64,000 bases of DNA from an uncultured Elusimicrobia bacterium (GTDB lineage: Bacteria > Elusimicrobiota > Elusimicrobia > Elusimicrobiales > UBA9959), in NCBI GenBank assembly GCA_903889965.1, contig CAISZM010000028.1, positions 1 through 64,000 of the forward strand, in the 5' to 3' direction. The notes under the pieces were generated by a model. The model worked only from the letters and a program-made list of their open reading frames with translations, had not been told where the DNA came from and did not search any database. This document shows positions 1 through 10,397 of the stretch, piece by piece. Numbering within the stretch: the first letter of the stretch is position 1; the number at the start of each line of letters is the position of its first letter. The translations under genes and the position numbers were made by a program.

Positions 1-1
1 A

Positions 2-463
2 GGCAACCCCGTAGGCGAGATGGAAGCCGAGGACCTGGGACCGGAATTCCAGCCCCTGGGCGAATTCACCCGGCTCAACAATGTCTCGCTTAAACTGAAG
101 CCCCTTGGCTATACGCTGGAGGATTACCTGGCCGAAGAAGAGAGCAAAAAACCGAATATTTTCGAGGTCTGCACCGAGAAGTCCTCGGTAAACACCAGGG
201 ACCTTAAAGGCCTGCTGGAAGCCGTGATGAAAGCGGGAGCCGCCGGCGCCAACATCCAGCGCTATAAAGGCCTGGGTGAAATGAACCCGGAACAGCTGTG
301 GGAAACCACGATGAACCCGTTCAAGAGAAAACTCCTGAAAGTCACCCTTGAAGATCCGGCCGAAGCCGAAGGTATTTTTACGACCCTTATGGGGGACAAG
401 GTGGAGCCGCGCCGCGTGTTCATCGAGCAGAACGCGCTCGCCGCCCGCAACCTGGATATTTAA
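2..463 (+). CDS. gyrB: DNA gyrase subunit B, C-terminal part (gene starts before the window)
   Basis: [26 protein letters not shown]-terminal GyrB signature; immediately upstream of gyrA. Confidence 0.95.
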   Translation, partial: GNPVGEMEAEDLGPEFQPLGEFTRLNNVSLKLKPLGYTLEDYLAEEESKKPNIFEVCTEKSSVNTRDLKGLLEAVMKAGAAGANIQRYKGLGEMNPEQLWETTMNPFKRKLLKVTLEDPAEAEGIFTTLMGDKVEPRRVFIEQNALAARNLDI

Positions 464-481
464 TCAACGGAGCTATAAAAA

Positions 482-2992
482 ATGGCAGAACATAAAGACC
501 TTACCCCGAAACAGCCGGAAAACCTGTTCGTCAACATCGTGGACCGGGATATCAGCGAGGAGATGAAGTCCTCCTACATAGAATACTCCATGAGCGTGAT
601 CGTAGGACGGGCACTGCCCGACGTGCGCGACGGGCTCAAACCCGTGCACCGCCGCGTGCTGTACACCATGGACGACATGGGCCTGCAGCACAACAAGCCT
701 TTTAAAAAATCCGCCCGCATAGTCGGCGACGTGATGGGTAAGTACCACCCGCACGGCGACGCTTCCATATACGACACGCTGGTCCGCATGGCGCAGCCGT
801 TCAGCCTGCGCTATACGCTGGTGGACGGGCAGGGAAACTTCGGTTCCGTGGACGGAGACCCGGCCGCCGCCATGCGTTATACCGAGGCGCGCCTGTCGGG
901 TATAGCCGGCGAAATGCTGGCCGACATAGAAAAAGAGACCGTAAAGTTCGTCCCCAACTACGACGGGTCCATGACCGAACCGTCCGTACTGCCGGCCAAA
1001 CTGCCGAACCTGCTCGTCAACGGCTCCTCCGGCATAGCCGTGGGTATGGCCACCAATATCCCGCCCCATAACCTGGCGGAGGTCTGCGACGCGACCATCG
1101 CCGTCATAGAAAAACCCGAGCTCGAAATAAAAGAGCTGATGAAGATAATGAAGGGTCCCGACTTCCCTACGGGCGGCATTATCCGCGGCCGCAAGGGCAT
1201 CAAAGATTATTTCGAGACCGGACGCGGCTCCATCACCACCCAGGCCAGGGCGGAAATAGAGGAGATGAAGGGCAACCGCGAAGCCATCATAGTCACCGAG
1301 ATCCCCTACCAGGTGAATAAATCTACCCTTATCGAGACCATTGCGGGGCTCGTCAAGGACAAGAAGATCCCGGACATCTCGGACATACGCGACGAGTCCG
1401 ACCGGCGCGGTATGCGCATAGTGATAGAGATAAAGCGCGACGGCAATGCCCAGGTGGTGCTGAACCAGCTTTATAAACACACGCAGATGGAGTCCTCTTT
1501 CGGCGTGATAATGCTCGCCATCGTTGACGGCCGCCCCCGCGTGCTGCCGGTCAAAGAAGTCATGCTGCAGTACGTGCGCCACCGCCGCCTCATGGTGGTG
1601 AACCGCACCAAGTACGATCTTAAGAGGGCCCTCGCCCGCGCCCATATCCTGGAAGGCTACCTGATTGCCCTTCAGAACATCGACGCCGTGGTAGAGATAA
1701 TAAAGAAATCCAAGGACTCGGCCGAGGCCAAGGCCAAGCTGATGGTGAAGTTCGCCCTGTCCGATATCCAGACACAGGCCATCCTCGATATGCGCCTGCA
1801 CCAGCTCACCCGCCTTGAAGTGGGAGCCATAGAGGAAGAGCACCGCGGCCTGATGAAACTCATCGGCGAACTGCGCGCCATCCTCGCCGACCCCAAGCGC
1901 GTCCTCAAGATAATCGTGGACGAACTTAAAGAGATGAAGGAAAAGTACGGCGACAAGCGCCAGACCGAGATCACCGGCGAAGCCGCGGAACTCGATATAG
2001 AAGACCTGATACCCGAGGAGAACGTGGTCATAACCATGTCCCACGGCGGCTATATCAAGCGCATCCCGGCCGACACCTATAAGGTGCAGGGCAGGGGCGG
2101 CAAGGGCATCATCGGCTCCGAGGTGAAAGAAGAGGACTTCATAGAGAAGCTCTTCGTCACCTCCAGCCACGCCACCATCCTGATGTTCACCACGCGCGGC
2201 AAGGTTTACGCGCTGAAGGGCTACGAGATCCCCGAAGGGAACCGCACCTCCCGCGGCAAGGCCATAGTGAACCTGCTGCAGGTGAAGGACGAAAAAGTGA
2301 CCTCCGTGCTGGCCGTAGAGTCCTTCGAACAGGCCAAGGGCAAAGAGACCTTCATCGTGATGTGCACCCGGAAGGGAAACATCAAGAAGACCCCGATATC
2401 GGACTTCGCCAATATCCGGCGCTCGGGCATCATCGCCATAGGCCTCGAGGACGGCGATATCCTTACGAGCGTGGGACATACCGACGGCGCCTACGAAATA
2501 ATCATAGGCACCAAAGAGGGCATGTCCATACGCTTCAACGAGAAAGACGTGCGTTCCATGGGCCGCAACGCCATGGGCGTGCGCGGCATACGCCTGGACA
2601 AGACGGACCAGGTGATAGGCATGGAGGTGGCGGAGCCCAAGAGCAAAAAGACCATGCTTACCGTCTGCGAGAACGGCTTCGGAAAGCGCACGGACCTCGA
2701 CGAGTACCGCAACCAGCACCGCGGCGGCTCGGGTGTTATAACCATAAAGGCCACCGACCGCAACGGCGCCGTAGTGGGCATCTACCTGGTGGAGAACAAG
2801 GACCACCTGATGGTGATGACGGAGAAGGGCAAGATAATACGCATGCCCTGCAAGACGCTGCGCGTCATCAGCCGCAATACTCAGGGCGTCCGGCTCGTGC
2901 GCATGGAGGAAGGAGATAAGATCGCCTCCGTGGAGCCTGTAATCGACGACGGCGAGGAGGGCAATAAGCCCGCCGCCGAAGAAACGAAGTAG
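482..2992 (+). CDS. gyrA: DNA gyrase subunit A
   Basis: [32 protein letters not shown]-terminus and QGRGGKG GyrA box; adjacent to gyrB. Confidence 0.97.
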   Translation: MAEHKDLTPKQPENLFVNIVDRDISEEMKSSYIEYSMSVIVGRALPDVRDGLKPVHRRVLYTMDDMGLQHNKPFKKSARIVGDVMGKYHPHGDASIYDTLVRMAQPFSLRYTLVDGQGNFGSVDGDPAAAMRYTEARLSGIAGEMLADIEKETVKFVPNYDGSMTEPSVLPAKLPNLLVNGSSGIAVGMATNIPPHNLAEVCDATIAVIEKPELEIKELMKIMKGPDFPTGGIIRGRKGIKDYFETGRGSITTQARAEIEEMKGNREAIIVTEIPYQVNKSTLIETIAGLVKDKKIPDISDIRDESDRRGMRIVIEIKRDGNAQVVLNQLYKHTQMESSFGVIMLAIVDGRPRVLPVKEVMLQYVRHRRLMVVNRTKYDLKRALARAHILEGYLIALQNIDAVVEIIKKSKDSAEAKAKLMVKFALSDIQTQAILDMRLHQLTRLEVGAIEEEHRGLMKLIGELRAILADPKRVLKIIVDELKEMKEKYGDKRQTEITGEAAELDIEDLIPEENVVITMSHGGYIKRIPADTYKVQGRGGKGIIGSEVKEEDFIEKLFVTSSHATILMFTTRGKVYALKGYEIPEGNRTSRGKAIVNLLQVKDEKVTSVLAVESFEQAKGKETFIVMCTRKGNIKKTPISDFANIRRSGIIAIGLEDGDILTSVGHTDGAYEIIIGTKEGMSIRFNEKDVRSMGRNAMGVRGIRLDKTDQVIGMEVAEPKSKKTMLTVCENGFGKRTDLDEYRNQHRGGSGVITIKATDRNGAVVGIYLVENKDHLMVMTEKGKIIRMPCKTLRVISRNTQGVRLVRMEEGDKIASVEPVIDDGEEGNKPAAEETK

Positions 2993-3007
2993 CGCATTGC
3001 GCTGGAG

Positions 3008-3048
3008 AGCGGCCGGAGGAGACTGTTCTCCCCGGCCGCTTTTTAACT
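3008..3048 (+). terminator. Intrinsic terminator after gyrA
   Basis: agcggccggaggaga-ctg-ttctccccggccgct hairpin followed by tttt. Confidence 0.85.
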
Positions 3049-3066
3049 CCGGGCTAGGCGGAAATA

Positions 3067-3666
3067 ATGGACCTGACCATATTCATTTCAACGGTTTTCA
3101 CGCTCACGCTGGTAATGGACCCGCTGGGGAATATCCCCATGTTCATGTCGGCGCTGAAGGGCGTCAGCGAAAAACGCCGCCGCGCGGTCATAATCCGGGA
3201 ACTTTTTATCGCGCTCGGCATAATGCTGTTCTTTCTCGTTTTCGGCAAGTATTTCGTCTCCCTGCTGGCGCTGGACCTCACGGCTATGTCCGTGGCGGGG
3301 GGTATAGTTTTGTTCCTGATAGCCCTTCAGATGATATTCCCTGCCCACCATTCGTCCTTTGCCGAAGGTCCCGCGGGGGAGCCTTTCATCGTGCCGCTGG
3401 CCATACCCCTGATAGCGGGCCCCTCAACGCTCACCACCGTGCTTTTGTTCTCTCTCCAGGGTCCCGGCCGCACCGGCATGTGGTTCGGCGTGGTGGGGGT
3501 GGCCTGGCTTATAAACGCCGTGATACTCGCGGGCCTCTCCAGCAGGCTTTCGCGCCTGCTGGGGGCCCGCGGTCTCTTGGCGATGGAAAAACTGATGGGG
3601 ATGATACTGGTCACCATCTCGGTGCAGATGATAATGACCGGCCTCAAAAGATTTCTGGTCGGCTGA
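3067..3666 (+). CDS. MarC family integral membrane protein
   Basis: Six hydrophobic segments; FTLTLVMDPLGNIPMF motif and overall MarC/YhgN-like pattern. Confidence 0.85.
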   Translation: MDLTIFISTVFTLTLVMDPLGNIPMFMSALKGVSEKRRRAVIIRELFIALGIMLFFLVFGKYFVSLLALDLTAMSVAGGIVLFLIALQMIFPAHHSSFAEGPAGEPFIVPLAIPLIAGPSTLTTVLLFSLQGPGRTGMWFGVVGVAWLINAVILAGLSSRLSRLLGARGLLAMEKLMGMILVTISVQMIMTGLKRFLVG

Positions 3667-3763
3667 CCTGCCAGTTCCTATTAACCTTCAGGGTCTTAGG
3701 GCCTAATATATTCGGGGTCCGGGGACCCTTTATCCTGCGCCCCCGCTGCGCCATAATATAGAC

Positions 3764-4684
3764 ATGAGAATGATTGGTCTTGCTCTGCTCCTGGCTATAG
3801 CCTCTCCTCTTTGCGCCGCAGGTTCGGCTCTCGATGAACTTGAGACGTCTCCCGGCTATGCCGCCGCCGATCTCCCTGCCGTTCCGGACGTAGCGCAGGA
3901 TGTCTCCGGGGACATCGTCGAAGCGGAACAGTATCTTCCGCCCGATAATGACGAGCCCGGTTTCGAGTGGCCCGGGGTGAACAAGGGCCTTGGCGAAGAT
4001 TTTATTTATATGGGCAGGACCCCCGCCTTCCTGAGGGCTTCGCCCGCGGCCGAAGATAAGCTCGCGCTTTCCTACGGGAAATGCAGGCTTGAACCCAATA
4101 CCGTTTACAAGGTATCCGCACGGCCCGGCTTCACCGGAAGGCAGGTGATAGTGGCGCTGGCGGAGCCGCTTCCCGGCTGCCATTTCACCCGCGGCTATAT
4201 TTATATGACCGAGGTGTCTTCCAGCTCGGCCGGCGGCCTGTGTGAACTGCCCAGAACCGTGCGCGCCTTCATGGATACGCTGGCCTACTCCGAGGGCACC
4301 GGTGACCGCTACGATTATTTGTTCGGCTTTACCACTTTCGACAGTTACGCGGCCCATCCCCACGTGGCGGTCCGTTCAGGCCGCTACCTTTCCACCGCCG
4401 CAGGTCGTTACCAGTTCCTTTCTAAAACCTGGGATGCCCTTGCCGCGCATCTCGGCCTTAATGATTTCACCCCGCCCAACCAGGATAAGGCCGCCCTCGA
4501 GCTGGTGCGCCGCGCCGGGGCCTATAAACTCGTCCTGCAGTCCGACAATTACGTGAATTTTTCCGCCGCAATAAAAAAGATCAACAAGATCTGGGCCTCG
4601 CTGCCCGGCAGCCCGTACGGTCAGCCAAGGCATCCCGTGTCCGTTCTGTGGGAAAACTACAGATCAAACCTCGCCAAGTATTAA
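3764..4684 (+). CDS. Secreted muramidase/endolysin-like protein (phage lambda endolysin/GH104-GH24 type domain)
   Basis: Signal peptide; C-terminal AYSEGTGDRYDYLFG...STAAGRYQFLSKTWDA motif typical of lysozyme-like endolysins. Confidence 0.75.
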   Translation: MRMIGLALLLAIASPLCAAGSALDELETSPGYAAADLPAVPDVAQDVSGDIVEAEQYLPPDNDEPGFEWPGVNKGLGEDFIYMGRTPAFLRASPAAEDKLALSYGKCRLEPNTVYKVSARPGFTGRQVIVALAEPLPGCHFTRGYIYMTEVSSSSAGGLCELPRTVRAFMDTLAYSEGTGDRYDYLFGFTTFDSYAAHPHVAVRSGRYLSTAAGRYQFLSKTWDALAAHLGLNDFTPPNQDKAALELVRRAGAYKLVLQSDNYVNFSAAIKKINKIWASLPGSPYGQPRHPVSVLWENYRSNLAKY

Positions 4685-4814
4685 ACGCTTCTTGCGTCAA
4701 TTCCGACATGTCCGGTCCCGCGCCAATTAACCGCACACTGTGTCCTTGAGAATATAAATTAATAGCTATACCCGACGAGGAAATCGTATATTTACTCTTA
4801 TTTTTTGCGTAGGC

Positions 4815-4858
4815 CCTGGCCGTCTGATACGCATAGCGTCTGATACGGCACTGCCAAG
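4815..4858. repeat. Intergenic repeat copy (gccgtctgatacgcatagcgtctgatacggcac...)
   Basis: Near-identical to copies at 30609-30641 and 30747-30790. Confidence 0.7.
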
Positions 4859-4861
4859 GGC

Positions 4862-4890
4862 TTGACAAGTCAAGGTTCGTCTGTTATACT
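4862..4890 (+). promoter_or_regulatory. Sigma70-type promoter
   Basis: TTGACA (4862-4867), 17-bp spacer, TATACT (4885-4890). Confidence 0.75.
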
Positions 4891-4896
4891 CGTAGT

Positions 4897-5263
4897 GTAG
4901 TCTTGATCTTTTCTAACGCGCCGGTTGTGGTTCGGGCCCAGTGGTTGCGGTGTTCGGTCGTCTGGTTCAGCAAGGTCTGGTCTGGTCGGTTGTGACAGCA
5001 GCGGCGGGCCCGGTAGAACGGTAGGATGGTTCGGCTGAGGGGAGAAGCCCCGGCCGCGGCGCGGTTTCCCGGGCCGCACCTGCTTCAGGCAGGGCGGTTT
5101 GCCGGGTTCCCGGTTCCGATGAGCGTTTCATGCGCCTCGGTTTCCGGCGGGTGTTCCGGTCCCGCAGGCGCGTTCCGCGCCGCTGGTTCCCCGGTCGCCC
5201 CAGACATAGTGTATGGCCAGTGCGCCAAGTGAAGAGCCCCCGCTTTTGGGGGCTCTCGCTTTT
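4897..5263 (+). ncRNA. Candidate structured non-coding RNA, about 360 nt
   Basis: Consensus promoter upstream, intrinsic terminator at the end, no convincing ORF, several perfect hairpins (CCGGG-tt-CCCGG, GGCGCG-ttc-CGCGCC, CCTGC-ttcag-GCAGG) and a long-range CGGGCCC/GGGCCCG helix (4933-4939/5006-5012). Confidence 0.5.
5233..5263 (+). terminator. Intrinsic terminator
   Basis: agagccccc-gctttt-gggggctct then cgctttt. Confidence 0.85.
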
Positions 5264-5304
5264 ATTGGCTATTGGAGAGGCGTGGAGTTTTATATACTTT
5301 GACC

Positions 5305-5964
5305 ATGAAAATACTGCTGATCTCTTCAAGCCCCCGGGGCGAGGCTGGCGTGACATATTCGCTTGCGGCCGGGATAGCCAGGGGCGCGCAGGCCTGCGGG
5401 GCGGAGGTGCAAACGGAACACCTGGCCGGCAAAAAAATAGAATTCTGCCGCGGCTGTGATGCCTGCCACAAGGGAGGCATGGTCTGCCCCCTCAACGACG
5501 ACGCTCCCGGCATAATCCTGAAAATGATCGGGGCGGACGGGATAATCTTCTCCACTCCCAACTATATCAACCATGTTGCCGCGCCCATGAAGGCTCTTTT
5601 CGACCGTACCTCCAACCTGATACATTGCCAGCGCCTGTCGGGTAAATACACGGCATCGGCTGTCTCCTCCGGCAGCGGACAGAATACCCCCGTGAGCGAC
5701 TATCTGGCTTCTTATGGCCGGCTGTGCGGCGCACAATCCAGCGGGGCCGTGTCCTGCGGGCCGGCGCCAGATGCCGCCGTTCTCCAGGAGGCCTTCGCCC
5801 TTGGGCAAAAACTCGCCGGGGACATTAAAACCCGAACGGTTTACCCTGAACAAGTTAAGGAAATGCTCGCCCGGCGCCGATATTTCGCGGAGGTGATCAA
5901 GCGGCGCAGGGACGCCTGGGACGGCGAGTACGATTACTACGCCGGAAAAGGCTGGCTTTCCTGA
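5305..5964 (+). CDS. Flavodoxin-family / NADPH-dependent FMN reductase-like protein
   Basis: MKILLISSSPRGEAGVTYSLA N-terminus, CRGCDAC and FSTPNYINHVAAPMKALFDRT motifs; start chosen at internal ATG. Confidence 0.85.
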   Translation: MKILLISSSPRGEAGVTYSLAAGIARGAQACGAEVQTEHLAGKKIEFCRGCDACHKGGMVCPLNDDAPGIILKMIGADGIIFSTPNYINHVAAPMKALFDRTSNLIHCQRLSGKYTASAVSSGSGQNTPVSDYLASYGRLCGAQSSGAVSCGPAPDAAVLQEAFALGQKLAGDIKTRTVYPEQVKEMLARRRYFAEVIKRRRDAWDGEYDYYAGKGWLS

Positions 5965-6132
5965 ACCGGCGCCCGGATCGATGACAAGGCGGCAGCTAAG
6001 GCCCGCCTGGCCGCGGGGTCCTGCTTGACCGCGTTGCCGGGCCGGGCTTGAAAAAGGTAGTATGGACCTTAATATCCCCGGGCTGCGGGGATAAATCAAT
6101 CGTAAGTCTTACGGCGGTAAGGCGGAGGTAAA

Positions 6133-7074
6133 ATGATCGTAAAATTTATTATCGGTATGGCTGCCGCGGCGGCGCTGAGCGGCGGGGCGACGGCGGCGGA
6201 CGTTGTCGATTTTAGCGGCGGGTCCGTAAAGGCCGTGATCAGCGCGGCGCAGTCCAGGGCGGACGAATTAAGCGGGCCGGACACTATTTTCCAGGTGGCC
6301 ACCGGGCGCACGATACACGCAAAGGGTTTTGTCAGGAAAAACCTGACGAACGCGTCGTGGAAGTCTTTTAAGAACGCGAAGGCGGATATCCCGAACGCCA
6401 TGGATCTTCGCCCCCGCCTTACGCAGGTCGAGAACCAGGGAGGCTGCGGCAGCTGCTGGGCTTTCAGCCTCACCGCTACCCACCGCGACGGACACGCGCT
6501 GGCGGGCAGGGATCCCGGCCGGCTCTCCCAGGAATGGCTGGTGGAGCACTCCACCTACGCCGCCGGCTGCAACGGCGGATACTTCGACTCCGCAAACGTT
6601 TTTATTATTCCGGGAGGCCAGCCGCTGTGGAGCGCCTGTCCGTACTCGCAGGGCAACGGCAAGTGTGACGCGAGCCTCGCGCCGGCGGCGGGCATAAAGG
6701 CCTGGTATATGCTGGGCGAAAAAGGCAAGTCCCCTACCGTGCGCGATATCGAAGCGTACATGACGCTCTCCGGAGACCCCGTCTCCATAGGCGTGGCCGC
6801 CGCCGCCGGCAGCTGGGAAAGCTACACGGGCGGCATCTATAAAAAGTGCGTCAAGGGCGAACTTGACCACATGATAAACATAGTGGGCTGGGATAACGAG
6901 GGCGCGCAATTCGACGAGGATGGCAACCTGCCTCCCGGCAAGGGAATATGGATACTGCGGAACAGCTGGGGCAAATCCTGGGGCGAGCAGGGTTATATGC
7001 GCACCAAGATGACCAGCGCCTCCGGCGAGCGCTGCAACGCCGTAGCGGAAGAGGCGGCTTTTTTCGAATATTGA
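6133..7074 (+). CDS. Secreted C1 (papain) family cysteine protease
   Basis: Signal peptide; QGGCGSCWAFS catalytic Cys, DHMINIVGW His, LRNSWGKSWGEQGYMR Asn motifs. Confidence 0.92.
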   Translation: MIVKFIIGMAAAAALSGGATAADVVDFSGGSVKAVISAAQSRADELSGPDTIFQVATGRTIHAKGFVRKNLTNASWKSFKNAKADIPNAMDLRPRLTQVENQGGCGSCWAFSLTATHRDGHALAGRDPGRLSQEWLVEHSTYAAGCNGGYFDSANVFIIPGGQPLWSACPYSQGNGKCDASLAPAAGIKAWYMLGEKGKSPTVRDIEAYMTLSGDPVSIGVAAAAGSWESYTGGIYKKCVKGELDHMINIVGWDNEGAQFDEDGNLPPGKGIWILRNSWGKSWGEQGYMRTKMTSASGERCNAVAEEAAFFEY

Positions 7075-7099
7075 GAGCGCTCCCGCGAAGCCGTTTTAG

Positions 7100-7132
7100 A
7101 ACCGCCCCGCGCGACCGGGGCGGTTTTTTTAT
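7100..7132 (+). terminator. Intrinsic terminator
   Basis: accgccccgcgcgaccggggcggttttttt. Confidence 0.85.
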
Positions 7133-7218
7133 CCCTTCGCGCGCCACGGCGGGCTTTTTGCCGGAGCCGCTAAAAAGATGTAGTATAAAGTTAATCCCAA
7201 TTTTCTCAGGAGTTTAAA

Positions 7219-7845
7219 ATGTCTTCCGCAAAAAAAAGACCTTACAAGATATCGCTCATTTCTACCCATGGCACCGGCAAAACCACCCTCTGTTACGAGG
7301 TGGCGGCGGAGCTGAAGAAGAGGGGGCTTAAGGTCAAGGTTTTCTCCGAGATAGCGGCTTCCGCCTTCGAGCAGGGTATCCCCATAAACGAAACTACCAC
7401 GCTGCCCGCGCAGTTGTACATAATGATGCAGCATATCGCCGAAGAGCTGCGGGCCACTATCCTTAACTACCAGGTGGTGGTGTGCGACCGGAGCGTATTC
7501 GACAATTTGGTCTACATGGAGCGCCGCTGCGGTGAGAACCCGTTCATACGGGAATTCCTGCGCGGCTATGCGGAAAATTTCCCCTACGACGTTATTTATA
7601 AGCTGCCGATGGTGGGGGAGCTGGTGGACGACGGCATAAGGAACGCGCATAGCCGCGAATTCCAGGAAGACATATACAACCGGCTGAACGGCCTGCTGGC
7701 GGACCTGAACATAAAGCACCGCACGCTGCCCGCGCCGAATACCGAACTGCGCAGGGAATGGGCCGACCTGATAGTGCAGGAGACCCTGGCCGCCATAAAA
7801 CAGGCGCCCGCGCCGGCGCTCGCCGCCGCCGCGCCCGTGCCTTGA
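7219..7845 (+). CDS. P-loop NTPase (NadR/AAA_28-like kinase)
   Basis: STHGTGKTTLCYEVAAELKKRG Walker A; VVCDRSVFDN Walker B-like. Confidence 0.75.
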   Translation: MSSAKKRPYKISLISTHGTGKTTLCYEVAAELKKRGLKVKVFSEIAASAFEQGIPINETTTLPAQLYIMMQHIAEELRATILNYQVVVCDRSVFDNLVYMERRCGENPFIREFLRGYAENFPYDVIYKLPMVGELVDDGIRNAHSREFQEDIYNRLNGLLADLNIKHRTLPAPNTELRREWADLIVQETLAAIKQAPAPALAAAAPVP

Positions 7846-7983
7846 TCTTTTCGGGTTAAGGAAGTTTCTTGAAATAAAGCCCGCATAAAGGGGAAGTCGC
7901 CGGGGCGGCTGATTACAGCTGCGCCCGCGGCCTTGTAAATTTATTCATGCCGTCGGCGTATGCCGTCCTGACATATATCGCTT

Positions 7984-8709
7984 ATGAAAAGACTCTTTAA
8001 ATCGATAAAGTGGCTGCTGTTATCGGTCGTTGCGCTTGGCGCAATTGTCGGTTTCGCGCGCAATATCGCAGCCCGCAGGGGAGTCGAGCTGGCCGCCAAG
8101 GAAATGACGGGGTTCCCTCTGGAAATAGGTTCGGTGAATATCGGGCTGTTCAGCGGCACGCTTGAGGTGCGCGATCTGAAACTGATGAATCCGCCGCAGT
8201 TCCATGGAGGGACATTCGTGATCCTGCCTTTGGTGCGGGCGGATTACGATGCGATGTCTTTCTTGCGCCGGACGCCGCACATTAAAGAACTGGTAGTAAA
8301 TGTTTCCGAGATCGACATCGTGAAGAACGAAAAAGGAGACACTAACGCGGCAGCGCTTCAGAAAAGTGTGTCATCGATCGTAGACGGCGGCGGTACGGCG
8401 AATAAAACGAAGAAGATGCCTTATCGCGTGGATCTGGTGAAGGTTCACATAGGCACCCTGATCAGGCGCACCTTCGGAGGCGACGGCAAGCCGCGGGAGA
8501 AAAAAATAAATCTTAATATTGACGCCACCTACAGGGACGTCAATGAATCCACCAGCATCTCAAAGCTCATCATGGACAGTGTGTTCGGCCAGGTCGGGGT
8601 AGCGGCGGTTGAAACGATCAAAGCCGTGGACTCTACGCTCAAAGGCGGCACGGACGCGCTTAAGAAGACCGCCAAAGGCCTCCTCGGCGTCTTCAGGAAA
8701 AAACGGTAA
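7984..8709 (+). CDS. AsmA-like membrane-anchored protein
   Basis: N-terminal TM; FPLEIGSVNIGLFSGTLEVRDLKLMNPPQF AsmA-type repeat. Confidence 0.65.
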   Translation: MKRLFKSIKWLLLSVVALGAIVGFARNIAARRGVELAAKEMTGFPLEIGSVNIGLFSGTLEVRDLKLMNPPQFHGGTFVILPLVRADYDAMSFLRRTPHIKELVVNVSEIDIVKNEKGDTNAAALQKSVSSIVDGGGTANKTKKMPYRVDLVKVHIGTLIRRTFGGDGKPREKKINLNIDATYRDVNESTSISKLIMDSVFGQVGVAAVETIKAVDSTLKGGTDALKKTAKGLLGVFRKKR

Positions 8710-8928
8710 CAGTCCAAACTTCCTGATATGCCGGCTTTGCGGCCGTCCGCTACGCGACAAACGGCCTTGCAGAAGGCACAACAACCTGCGGGAGCCTTGC
8801 GCCGGTCTTTTCTCAGGGATCAAGAAAGGAAAGCCGGATAGGATCTGGTCCGCCTTATTTAATATGGCCGCGGCAAAGCATCTTCAGGGCGGGTTCCGGC
8901 ATTACCGGATTAATTGTGAAGAAGAGGC

Positions 8929-10026
8929 GTGGAACAGGACAACATGATCAACAATATCCAACTATTGCGTGCCATAGCCTGCTTTATGGTCGTCTTTTAT
9001 CATTTGCAGGTAATGGTAGGGGCGAGTTACCCGGTTCATTGCAATACTCAATTTGGAACGGCAGGCGTGGATATATTCTTTGTTATATCGGGATTTGTCA
9101 TGTTTTATATCACCCGGTCGTTCGATCGTACGCCATTCCAATTCTGGAAGGAACGGATTATCAGGGTCGTCCCCCTTTACTGGATAGTTACATTTATGAT
9201 CGTTTTTGCTTTCAAATCGGGCTTTCATCCGAATGGTCTTCATGCGTTAAATTTGCGGGATCTTATTACTTCGATTTTTTTCATTCCCGATATCCGGGCG
9301 GACGGAGTGTCTGCGCCAATACTGGTAGTCGGATGGACGCTTATTTATGAGATGTTTTTTTATTTTCTGTTAGGGTTGACGTTATTCCTAAGGTCGCAGA
9401 GGAAGATATGGATTGTGTTAACACTTTTTTTCGTTTCTCTTTGTTTTGTGCGGCGCATGTTCGGGCCGTTTTCTTTCGCGTTAGATTATTACATGAACCC
9501 GATCATGCTTGAATTCTCCGCGGGCTGTCTTCTGGGCATTGTCTATGCAAGGGTGGATATTTCAAAATGGCCGTTCCCAAGGGCCCTCGGTTATGGCCTC
9601 ATTGGCATGGGAGCGATCGTTATAGCTCTTCCGGATGCTGTGTTTCCCGGGCTGCTTCATTTAACGAGGGATTCCTTTTCGGGGTCCATGACCAGGTGCG
9701 GAATTTTCGGTATCCCGGCATTCATGATCGTTGCCGGCGCGCTGGTTTTAGAAAAGGCCGGCCATCTGTGGAAGGGCAGAGCCCTGTTACTGCAGGGCGC
9801 GGCCAGCTACGCAATCTATCTCTTTCATACGGTGGGGATGCAGGGCTTTGTTAAGGCCATGGCATTTGTATTTCCGGCTAAAGATTTTTCTATGGGACTA
9901 ATTGTGATGATTTTATCGATGATCTTCATCGGTTGCATCGGCACTGGCGTACATCTTTTTGTCGAGAAACCATTACAGAAGATGATGAAAGCAAAAAAAC
10001 TGTCTTTCTCTGTAAAAACGACATAG
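8929..10026 (+). CDS. Acyltransferase 3 family (OafA/YrhL-like) membrane protein
   Basis: INNIQLLRAIACFMVVFYHLQ and multiple TM segments; start may instead be ATG 8944. Confidence 0.88.
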   Translation: MEQDNMINNIQLLRAIACFMVVFYHLQVMVGASYPVHCNTQFGTAGVDIFFVISGFVMFYITRSFDRTPFQFWKERIIRVVPLYWIVTFMIVFAFKSGFHPNGLHALNLRDLITSIFFIPDIRADGVSAPILVVGWTLIYEMFFYFLLGLTLFLRSQRKIWIVLTLFFVSLCFVRRMFGPFSFALDYYMNPIMLEFSAGCLLGIVYARVDISKWPFPRALGYGLIGMGAIVIALPDAVFPGLLHLTRDSFSGSMTRCGIFGIPAFMIVAGALVLEKAGHLWKGRALLLQGAASYAIYLFHTVGMQGFVKAMAFVFPAKDFSMGLIVMILSMIFIGCIGTGVHLFVEKPLQKMMKAKKLSFSVKTT

Positions 10027-10397
10027 TAAAGAGTTGTTTTTTGCATGGGTGGGAGGCAGCCCGGAAGCGCAGGAGCGATGCGGCCAAAGGCATCGTTATC
10101 ACGCTTGTTACGCATGGCATATTGCCATGGGATCGCAAAGAAAGTCAGCTCTGGGCGGCCCACCGGACCGCCGCCCGATACGCATAGCGGTTTCACACGG
10201 CCAGGCAGGCCTTTCCGCACGCTCGGCCCAGCGATGGCCCCGCGCGGCGGAGTTGTGAGATTTTTGGGAAAGCGGCCGATTTTTTGTATCATAAAAATAG
10301 GCGGAAGGGGAACTCCTTCCGGAAAATTATCAGGCAGCGGGAGGAATGGAATTAAGGCAAGAAATCGCAATAAACAAGCCTTGGGTTCCCTACAGAT

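Noticed and set aside
473-2806. 777-aa minus-strand ORF opposite gyrA (and similar long antisense ORFs, e.g. 18727-20481, 46990-48438, 55331-57067)
   Set aside because: Antisense to clearly conserved genes; long open frames are expected in GC-rich coding DNA and the translations are His/Gly/Arg-rich without recognisable domains.
4862-5263. RNase P RNA, tmRNA, SRP RNA or 6S RNA
   Set aside because: Conserved motifs (e.g. GAGGAAAGTCCGGGC/ACAGAACCCGGCTTA for RNase P, tmRNA termini, SRP GGAAGG...AGCA loop) were not found on either strand by eye; an Rfam scan is still needed.
5026-5459. Small plus-strand ORFs (68 aa, 109 aa) in the putative ncRNA region
   Set aside because: Low-complexity Arg/Pro/Gly translations, overlap a terminator, no plausible RBS or domain.
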